Shown: in pieces, positions 7,480 to 13,454 of the stretch
How the letters are laid out: each line of letters begins with the position of its first letter
Numbering within the stretch: the first letter of the stretch is position 1
Origin: Armatimonadota bacterium
GTDB lineage: Bacteria; Armatimonadota; Zipacnadia; Zipacnadales; UBA11051
Direction: 5' to 3'
Length of the DNA: 17,644 nt
Assembly: GCA_030612305.1 (NCBI GenBank)
Contig: JAUWOG010000004.1
Span: 1 to 17,644 of the forward strand
Notes under the pieces: generated by a model
Seen by the model: only the letters and a program-made list of their open reading frames with translations
The model's database searches: none
What the model was told of the DNA's origin: nothing
Program-made: the position numbers and the translations under genes

Positions 7480-7508
7480 TGGTCAAAAATGTTTGAGCGT
7501 TTTGTAAT
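7480..7508 (+). promoter_or_regulatory. Candidate promoter upstream of the 7618 pilin
   Basis: TGGTCA at 7480-7485 (4 of 6 to TTGACA), 17 bases, then TGTAAT at 7503-7508 (5 of 6 to TATAAT), in a locally A/T-richer stretch. Transcription would start near 7515 and give a leader of about 100 bases. No sigma54 -24/-12 site, often used for pilA in Proteobacteria, was found. Confidence 0.35.
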
Positions 7509-7617
7509 GGGGGTAGAAATTGAACGTTGGTAGCGACCCGGGACAGGTTCGAATGCGCAAGGGGAGGTTCCGCTACTAACTTCTTTTTGCCCCAAATGAT
7601 GAGGGGGTCACTGTCTC

Positions 7618-8433
7618 ATGAAGGTATGCTGCAAGAGACGCGGCTTTACTCTGGTAGAAATGCTCGTGGTCATCGCAATCATCGTGGTCCTGGTCGGCCT
7701 GCTCTTCCCCGTGTTTCAGACGGCGAGGATGCAGGCGAGCATGACTCAGACGATGGGCAACCTCTCCCAGTTGAGTATCGCGCTGAAGTCGTATCGGACC
7801 GACCACGGCCGCTATCCGTTCATGCCGTACTACGACACTGATCTGCAGAAGTATATGGGCGGGTTCTCGGCGCTGTATCCGGACTACGTGGATAACAAGG
7901 GGTTGCTGATCTGTAAGGGCGACCGCAGCATTGACGGTATCGAGAAGGAAGCCAAAGCGCGCAATTACTCGAGCTACAATGGGAAACTCGGCTCGCCGGA
8001 CCCTACTGAAGCGGCGGGGACAAGCCCCTCGAGTTGGGACTTCGCCACGGACACCTACACGAATATCGAGACCGGCACTACGTTCACCGGGCCGACGCGT
8101 TGGTACAACTATGGCGGGTACACCAACGACGGCGTGGATCCGTACAACGGCGACGACACGGATGACGGGTACTACCCGTACATGAGCAGCGTGCCGACGT
8201 GGCTGAGCAGCGAGGGTCTGCGGTACAAGCACTACCCCCGGCTGGTGAACCGTCACGCGCCTGACACGACGGTGGTGACACATGTCGTGCACTACCGTGG
8301 CAATTTCGAGAAGGCGACGGAGGAGCTGGACATCATCATGCGGCTTGACGGCTCGGCTGAGAAGATCAGCCGGACCGCGTGGCAAACGCCGGACAGCGAC
8401 GGGGTAGCGCCGTTTGTGAAGCAGCGTGAGTAG
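7618..8433 (+). CDS. Type IV prepilin-like protein (271 aa)
   Basis: Secreted pilin-like protein and likely substrate of PilD. The N terminus is a short basic leader, MKVCCKRRG, cut before FTLVEMLVVIAIIVVLVGLLF, with the conserved Glu at position 5 of the mature protein and a hydrophobic stalk helix. After about residue 40 comes a polar ectodomain rich in Tyr, Asp and Gly. Its end (THVVHYRG ... MRLDGSAEKI) resembles a degenerate form of the H-X9-DG tail of prepilin-like proteins in Planctomycetes, Armatimonadota and relatives. GAGGGGGT at 7601-7608 gives a 9-base spacer to the ATG. The gene has its own candidate promoter and a strong terminator directly after it, so it could be expressed apart from, and above, the following large pilins. 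That makes it the best candidate here for a main pilin subunit, but a minor pilin role (FimU/GspH-like) is equally possible. Confidence 0.9.
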   Translation: MKVCCKRRGFTLVEMLVVIAIIVVLVGLLFPVFQTARMQASMTQTMGNLSQLSIALKSYRTDHGRYPFMPYYDTDLQKYMGGFSALYPDYVDNKGLLICKGDRSIDGIEKEAKARNYSSYNGKLGSPDPTEAAGTSPSSWDFATDTYTNIETGTTFTGPTRWYNYGGYTNDGVDPYNGDDTDDGYYPYMSSVPTWLSSEGLRYKHYPRLVNRHAPDTTVVTHVVHYRGNFEKATEELDIIMRLDGSAEKISRTAWQTPDSDGVAPFVKQRE

Positions 8434-8468
8434 CCCCGCGCAAGATATCCTGAAGCGGCACCGGGGCT
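8432..8468 (+). promoter_or_regulatory. Alternative hairpin competing with the terminator
   Basis: AGCCCCG (8432-8438, overlapping the stop codon) can pair with CGGGGCT (8462-8468), the same arm used by the terminator that follows. The two structures are mutually exclusive, as in attenuators. The long 23-base loop makes this form weaker than the terminator. Confidence 0.35.
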
Positions 8469-8502
8469 GCTATAGCGTGATGTTGCTATTCAGCCCCGTT
8501 TT
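8462..8502 (+). terminator. Intrinsic terminator after the prepilin gene
   Basis: CGGGGCTG (8462-8469) pairs perfectly with CAGCCCCG (8491-8498), with an inner 5-bp stem ATAGC/GCTAT (8472-8476 with 8485-8489), followed at once by TTTT (8499-8502). It is the clearest terminator in the window. It separates the 271-aa prepilin from the large pilin-like genes. Confidence 0.75.
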
Positions 8503-8533
8503 ACTACATCTGACGCGGTGTTGATAATCATAG

Positions 8534-8566
8534 GCAAGGTAACTTGCGGCAAGCTGGCAGCTTGCC
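8534..8566 (+). promoter_or_regulatory. Tandem hairpins just before the PilV-like start
   Basis: GCAAG-GTAA-CTTGC (8534-8547) is followed directly by GGCAAGCT-GGC-AGCTTGCC (8548-8566), a perfect 8-bp stem. GGCAAG at 8533-8538 could also pair with CTTGCC at 8561-8566, giving a competing fold. The second hairpin ends only five bases before GGAGG (8572-8576), so it could influence translation of the gene at 8583. Confidence 0.45.
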
Positions 8567-8582
8567 CTGACGGAGGTCGGAA

Positions 8583-10505
8583 GTGAGAAGCCGAAGAGAG
8601 TTGGCAACCTGGTGCAGGCTCGGTTCACGGGGCATGTCCCTGCTGGAACTGATGGTGGCCATGTTGATACTGCTTGTCGGCATCTGGACAATCGCGGCAG
8701 GCTTCCCGACGCTGCTTGCGAGCGTGACGGCGGAGGGCGAGAAGACGGAGATGACGCGACTCGCCGAACGTCAGATGGAACGTGTGAAGGGTAGCGAGGG
8801 CGCACTGCCGATGGCGATCACCGGCGGCCCGCTGATTAGCCCGTACTCTCAGCCGGAGGATCTGGATGACCCGTTGCGGCCGGATAACGCACAGGAGAGC
8901 GTGCTGGATGTAATCGGAGAGTCGTTCACGATCCCGGGCGCGCAAGTTGATACGCTGGGAACCGGCGCGCGAGGCTCATCGGCGTATGTGTTGCAGCAAG
9001 GCCCGGCGGAGTGGTCGAACTCTCCACTGATTGACAGCCTGCCGTTCGTCTATGTCCTGGTGCCGCTGACTGAGCAGCGGTTGGATCCGCGCAGCGGCGG
9101 CAACCAGATGCTGGAGAACAGCTTCTATGTGGATGGGGGCACCGGCGAGATTGTGGTGCCACCTAATGTATATACGTATGACGGGTCGAGCGGGACTTCG
9201 TGGGCAGTTGGCGGAGTGCTGCTCAACTACGCGTGGGCAGAGAGCGGCGGCGTGTCGAACCGTCCGTCCGTGCACTACGTGCAGGACGAGAATGTAAGCA
9301 GCCACACTATCTCCGGGTCCTACCTGACGTATGTGGCGCGGGCGCAGTTGCGGGCCAGCGGGAGCCATGACTTTGCGTGCCTGGTGGATGGCAAGACGTC
9401 CGTGCAGGCGGTTGTGTACTTCGACCGCGAAGCGTTTGGGATTTCGGAGCCGACGGGCCGGGGCCGGTATGTGCTGAACAATGACTATGGTGTCGAACTG
9501 CGCTTTCATCGGGATGACGCCGGGCTGAATGCGTATGTAGATTACCGGCTGCGGGATGTCTTCGGAACCAATGGCACGGGCGTTTTGACTGACCCGTCCC
9601 GGCGCAAGCTGATGATGATCGAGGACCATGTCATCAACAGCGAGACGGTGCGCACGGACGATGCGAATGGTGAGAGATGGACTGACGTGGAGCTTGCGAC
9701 TGGCGGCCTGAATGACGAGACGCCGCTGTTTGAGCTGGACCTCAGCGGGGTGACGCTCGGCAACGACGTCTATCTGCTGGCGGTAGATTTGACCGATGGG
9801 CAGATTTATCAGTTCGACAACCTGGGCGGCATCAACCTCACACTGCACGATGAGACGCTGTCACCGAAGCTGAACAACGGGTTCCGCGACGGTGTGGTGG
9901 CGGTGCGGCTGGATATCGGTGGGACGCTGCAGTCGTATGTGGGGCACACGTGGCGGTTCTACTACTGCACGCTCGAGCACCATAACGTGCAGTTGCAGAG
10001 GCCCGCGCGGACGTTTGTGGATGTCCACACGGCGGAGACGTACACTCGCGACTTTGTGGCGGCGGCGGACGAGGACCTCCTGGCCAACGACTACCGCACC
10101 TACCAGATCGTGCAACAGGCGCTGGCGGTCCCGGCCAACATGGACCGGATCGTGATTGAGTTCGTCGGCTATGTTGATGATGCGGGGGCGCTTGCGCTGC
10201 AGAACTCGAGGGCGGTCGAGGGCCACACGATTTCGGTGGATTATGTCTGGTACGATGCGGCCGATGAGCCGCACTATGTATATGGGGAGATGCACACGGT
10301 TCCTGCGGGTGCCAACAGCATCACTCTGCAGCACTTTTCGTTTCATCGCAGCGACGACTACCCGTCGGCGGAGATAACCGCGGTACGCGGCGTATCGGCC
10401 CGCACGATGGTGTGGTGGCTGACATCAAAGGGCAAGCAGCAGAAGATCGCCCTGGATTCGTACACACTGAAGAGTCCGCTGGGGTTTACTCATCGCGTCC
10501 GGTGA
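8583..10505 (+). CDS. Large PilV-like pseudopilin (640 aa)
   Basis: Pilin-like protein with an unusually large ectodomain. GTG 8583 has GGAGG six bases upstream. A 17-residue basic leader ending in SRG precedes MSLLELMVAMLILLVGIWTIAAG, cut between Gly17 and Met18, with Glu at mature position 5. The SLLELMVAMLIL pattern and the following TRLAERQMERVKG resemble PilV-type minor pilins (type IV pilus modification proteins). The rest, about 590 residues, is a soluble, acidic, Gly/Asp/Val-rich region with beta-strand-like stretches and almost no cysteine; I do not recognise a named domain in it. Classical PilV proteins are below 200 residues, so this is several times longer. It lies first in a tightly spaced run of pilin-like genes and probably belongs to a tip or initiation complex. 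Identification as pilin-like is secure; the PilV assignment is by N terminus and position only. Confidence 0.88.
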   Translation: MRSRRELATWCRLGSRGMSLLELMVAMLILLVGIWTIAAGFPTLLASVTAEGEKTEMTRLAERQMERVKGSEGALPMAITGGPLISPYSQPEDLDDPLRPDNAQESVLDVIGESFTIPGAQVDTLGTGARGSSAYVLQQGPAEWSNSPLIDSLPFVYVLVPLTEQRLDPRSGGNQMLENSFYVDGGTGEIVVPPNVYTYDGSSGTSWAVGGVLLNYAWAESGGVSNRPSVHYVQDENVSSHTISGSYLTYVARAQLRASGSHDFACLVDGKTSVQAVVYFDREAFGISEPTGRGRYVLNNDYGVELRFHRDDAGLNAYVDYRLRDVFGTNGTGVLTDPSRRKLMMIEDHVINSETVRTDDANGERWTDVELATGGLNDETPLFELDLSGVTLGNDVYLLAVDLTDGQIYQFDNLGGINLTLHDETLSPKLNNGFRDGVVAVRLDIGGTLQSYVGHTWRFYYCTLEHHNVQLQRPARTFVDVHTAETYTRDFVAAADEDLLANDYRTYQIVQQALAVPANMDRIVIEFVGYVDDAGALALQNSRAVEGHTISVDYVWYDAADEPHYVYGEMHTVPAGANSITLQHFSFHRSDDYPSAEITAVRGVSARTMVWWLTSKGKQQKIALDSYTLKSPLGFTHRVR

Positions 10506-10519
10506 GAGGCGAGGACTGA

Positions 10520-11392
10520 ATGCGTATCCGACCACAACATGGCGGCACAGCAGAATGGACGAGTGCATTGACGGCCTTGTGCTTGACTAGCAGGGCTGCT
10601 TGCTCATGCGAGCGGTCCACCAGGGCTGTCCGCGCGCGGAGAAGCGGCTTCACGCTGGTGGAGTTGCTCGTTGTCATCAGCATAATGGCCGTGCTGATCG
10701 CCCTCATCGTGCCGGTAGGGAAGGGCCTGCGGGAAAGCAATGCGGCAATGAGTTGCCACGCGCGGATGCAGCATATCGGGGTCGCGCTGAAGGCGTATTT
10801 CATGGACGAGCAGGGCCTCCCGCCGCTGGGTGTGAGGGTTGATGGCGCCGGTGAGCCGATGGATGTCGCTGTTGATACGAACCGATGGCCGGGACTCATG
10901 GTTCTGTACGATTATGGGTATATTGGCAGTAGGAAGACGTTTCATTGCCCGCGCGATGTCTATGCGGTGAAAGGCAGCGCGGAGTACTATCAGAGCTACA
11001 CCGACAAGGACGCGAATGCGAAGACCGAGTATGACGGGAGTGATATCCCGGTCAACGCATACAGGTACATGCCGCACCGCTGGGCGCCCGACACGAGCGT
11101 CGTCGGGAGCGACTTCTACCGGCAGCTCGATACCGACCCTGGAGAGATAGTGGACATCGGCGGCGCTGACTACAAGATCGTGGGACCGACAAACGGTGAG
11201 ATGCCGACAGACAGCGCGATCGTCACGTGGTGTGACGCGCACTACGAGTCATACACGCGCGAGGACCACGGGCAGTACATGGTGCTGTTCTGGGACGGGA
11301 CGGTCGGGCCGCTGGATGGCGCGCTGTTGAGGGATGTTTCGATAGACCCGGACGCGGCGTGGCAGGTGGCGCCGGGGGATAGAGCACACTAG
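10520..11392 (+). CDS. Type IV prepilin-like protein with H-x-DG tail (290 aa)
   Basis: Pilin-like protein: RRSG precedes FTLVELLVVISIMAVLIALIVP, cut between Gly43 and Phe44, Glu at mature position 5. The ectodomain ends with DHGQYMVLFWDGTVGPL, an H-x8-DG variant of the H-X9-DG tail found in prepilin-like proteins of Planctomycetes and Armatimonadota. ATG 10520 is 14 bases after the preceding stop, with GAGGA four bases upstream, but it makes a 43-residue leader, far longer than usual. The first 16 or so codons lack the G/C-ending bias of the gene, so the true start may be one of the in-frame TTG codons at 10568, 10577 or 10583. The region between the helix and the tail contains Trp/Tyr-rich motifs and two cysteines (TFHCPRD, VTWCDAH) that could form a disulfide. 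It may be a minor pilin of the same complex. Confidence 0.87.
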   Translation: MRIRPQHGGTAEWTSALTALCLTSRAACSCERSTRAVRARRSGFTLVELLVVISIMAVLIALIVPVGKGLRESNAAMSCHARMQHIGVALKAYFMDEQGLPPLGVRVDGAGEPMDVAVDTNRWPGLMVLYDYGYIGSRKTFHCPRDVYAVKGSAEYYQSYTDKDANAKTEYDGSDIPVNAYRYMPHRWAPDTSVVGSDFYRQLDTDPGEIVDIGGADYKIVGPTNGEMPTDSAIVTWCDAHYESYTREDHGQYMVLFWDGTVGPLDGALLRDVSIDPDAAWQVAPGDRAH

Positions 11393-11511
11393 ATTTGATG
11401 TGGCGAGATGGCGATGTATGGCTCGATATTGCACGGGGTTTCAGGCACCAAATATGCGACAAGGCTATCGTGAGATGGTATCCGGCAGATCAGGAAAATT
11501 GGGGCGTCGTC

Positions 11512-11547
11512 GGCCGCTGAAGCGGTGTAGGCCGCTGAAGCGGTATG
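11512..11547 (+). repeat. 18-bp tandem duplication
   Basis: GGCCGCTGAAGCGGTGTA (11512-11529) is repeated as GGCCGCTGAAGCGGTATG (11530-11547), with 15 identical leading bases. Each unit contains the small inverted repeat CCGCTGAAGCGG. It lies just before ATG 11559. If translated from an upstream start, it would encode RPLKR twice. Confidence 0.7.
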
Positions 11548-11558
11548 ACCCGCAGAAG

Positions 11559-13310
11559 ATGGATTGCGCAACAGTGACGGGCACTCGCGGGGGGTTCACG
11601 TTGGTGGAGGTCCTCGTGGTGCTGTCGATCCTGGTGCTGCTGTTTGCCATGCTGTTTGCGCCGATGATGGTCGGTCTGGACATGGTCACGGATGGGCGCG
11701 TGCGGACGAACATGCAGGACGCGCTGCGGATGACGATGGAGCAGATACGACGGGATGTGTCTGACGGTGCCTATGTGTATCCGACGCCGACTATCCGTCT
11801 GGCAGGTGCGAATGGTACGCTGGGCGACGGCGATGACGAGGCGGTGACTGACTACTCGCAGATAGTGTTCGTCAAGGCAGAGCGGGACGGGGAGGGGAAG
11901 CTGCAGACGCCGGTGCGCCCGGCGATGCATCAGTGGGATGACGGAGGAGTGACGCGCTACGACATGGCGGCGATCCGGTATCTGGTCAAGCTGGTGGATA
12001 CGACGCTGCCATGGAATGATGCGAACTCGTTTGCTCTGTACCGGCAGGAAGGCATCTACGTGTGGGATGATGCGGAACAGAAGTATGTCTTCGGCAGGCG
12101 CGACAGTGTCGGCACGTTCGAGCCCGGTGTGACCGACAAAGAGAACGTGATGACGCCGAAGACGGGGGTTGACATCCCGCCGACGAGCACCGTGTGCACG
12201 GCATGTGGCGCTGCGAGTGTCGGATATATGAACGAATGCCCGGCGGCCTGCGGCGGCACGGTGGATGACCTGGTCTATCTGCACAGTGGTGTGAAGTTCT
12301 CGCCGGAGCGGATCGAGGGCGATACTCTGAGCGCGTCGGAACACAATACGCTCTATGCGGCCCAGCGCGGCAACTGGATGGGCTTTGGCAACAATGGAAC
12401 GATCTTTCTGCCGGGCACCGCGCTGAGCAACCTCGAGTCGCAGATGCAGCCTCGGATCGTGCTGCAGCGGTATGACGACGCGACGAGCAGCTATGGCGGT
12501 ATAGCCCTGGACAGCTACAGCGCAACGCGGTCGGGAGTGAATGTGCGCTGGAATGCCGCCGATGGTACGGTGCGGCTCGGGGACTATGAGACGGTGCGAG
12601 TGTCGGTGGCGGCGGCGGACCTGGCTGCACTGCCGAGCCGTGGCGGCAACAACTTCTTCCAGTTGACGGTGACGGATCAGGGGGACCCGGCAAATACCGA
12701 CGACTATGATTCGAGCGGGGCGCTTGCCGGCGGCCGGCTAGCCAGCGTAGTGCCGATCTACGGGGCTCTTCCGAGCGCATGGCAGGACCCGCTGATGCCG
12801 ATTGCCTTCGCGGTGTATCCCGATGATGCGGACGGCACGGCATCGTCAGTGACGGCGAAGGTAGTGCCGGACAGTGTGTATGTGCGGATAACGGCGGTGC
12901 AGACGGATGGTACGGTGCGGCGCGCGGAGTACTCGCTGACCGAGACGACGGACCAGGAGCAGATCGGGGAGTTCCAGTTCGCGCAGTACCAGGCGCCGAA
13001 TGACCGGCAGTGTGAAGTCAGATTCAACCGCTGGAGCCCGCCGAGCCCGGAGGCGTTCGGCTCATTGTCGGAGTACTACATTGATATTATCTATTACTAC
13101 CGGCGCAACTTCGATGCGACGACTAACCGCGATGACATAATGGTGGTGGACTACTCGACTGCGGAGCTGCTGAATGTGAGTCTGAAGCTGAACCAGTTCG
13201 CGGATCCGGAGCCGTATAAGACCGGCGAGATTGCGCTTGTCGTGCCGAGCGATCTCAGGATCAGTGAAGTGACGCTGCAGAGTCAGATAGAGGTTCGGAA
13301 TATCCGGTAG
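11559..13310 (+). CDS. Large PilW-like pseudopilin with zinc-ribbon-like motif
   Basis: Pilin-like protein: TRGG precedes FTLVEVLVVLSILVLLFAMLF, with Glu at mature position 5, and the next stretch (RTNMQDALRMTMEQIRRDVSDG) resembles PilW/GspJ-type minor pilins. The start is unresolved. ATG 11559 gives a 12-residue leader and 583 residues; ATG 11475 and GTG 11400 are in frame upstream. 11559 is preferred because codons before about 11500 lack the gene's G/C-ending bias, but no candidate start has a good ribosome-binding site. The ectodomain is about 550 residues. At Cys213, Cys216, Cys227 and Cys231 it carries a CxxC-x10-CxxxC set with CG and CP contexts typical of zinc ribbons, unexpected in an exported protein. 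Beta-rich stretches follow. Near the C terminus DIIYYYRRNF and a Leu/Val-rich region are seen. The gene sits between two other pilin-like genes, so it likely acts with them. Confidence 0.85.
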   Translation: MDCATVTGTRGGFTLVEVLVVLSILVLLFAMLFAPMMVGLDMVTDGRVRTNMQDALRMTMEQIRRDVSDGAYVYPTPTIRLAGANGTLGDGDDEAVTDYSQIVFVKAERDGEGKLQTPVRPAMHQWDDGGVTRYDMAAIRYLVKLVDTTLPWNDANSFALYRQEGIYVWDDAEQKYVFGRRDSVGTFEPGVTDKENVMTPKTGVDIPPTSTVCTACGAASVGYMNECPAACGGTVDDLVYLHSGVKFSPERIEGDTLSASEHNTLYAAQRGNWMGFGNNGTIFLPGTALSNLESQMQPRIVLQRYDDATSSYGGIALDSYSATRSGVNVRWNAADGTVRLGDYETVRVSVAAADLAALPSRGGNNFFQLTVTDQGDPANTDDYDSSGALAGGRLASVVPIYGALPSAWQDPLMPIAFAVYPDDADGTASSVTAKVVPDSVYVRITAVQTDGTVRRAEYSLTETTDQEQIGEFQFAQYQAPNDRQCEVRFNRWSPPSPEAFGSLSEYYIDIIYYYRRNFDATTNRDDIMVVDYSTAELLNVSLKLNQFADPEPYKTGEIALVVPSDLRISEVTLQSQIEVRNIR

Positions 13311-13324
13311 GACGCTTCGCGTCC
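13310..13324 (+). repeat. GGACGC-TTC-GCGTCC hairpin
   Basis: Perfect 6-bp stem starting at the last base of the PilW-like stop codon. The same stem with a GGA loop is at 7297-7311. Only TTT follows, so terminator function is doubtful. Confidence 0.5.
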
Positions 13325-13328
13325 TTTG

Positions 13329-13364
13329 GAGTTTGGGAGTTCCTGTCGGAACTCATGCAAACTC
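13329..13364 (+). repeat. Nested hairpin between PilW- and PilX-like genes
   Basis: Outer stem GAGTTT (13329-13334) with AAACTC (13359-13364) and inner stem GAGTTCC (13337-13343) with GGAACTC (13348-13354) around a TGTC loop; the internal loop is GG opposite ATGC. There is no T tract after it. A further weaker hairpin, GCGTGG (13396-13401) with CCACGC (13412-13417), lies in the same gap. This could be a processing or stability element, or a dispersed repeat. Confidence 0.55.
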
Positions 13365-13454
13365 TACGTAGCTCAGGGAAAGGTTCTGTCACGAGGCGTG
13401 GGTGAGTTGAGCCACGCGCTTGGGAATAGTCGGAGGCCAGTTGGAGGTTCATAG

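Noticed and set aside
6308..7486. 392-residue minus-strand open frame opposite pilD
   Set aside because: Its sequence is the mirror of the conserved pilD codons, with His/Gln/Arg-rich composition and no recognisable domain.
11400..11402. GTG 11400 as start of the PilW-like gene
   Set aside because: No ribosome-binding site, a 65-residue leader would result, and the first codons lack the G/C-ending bias of the gene.
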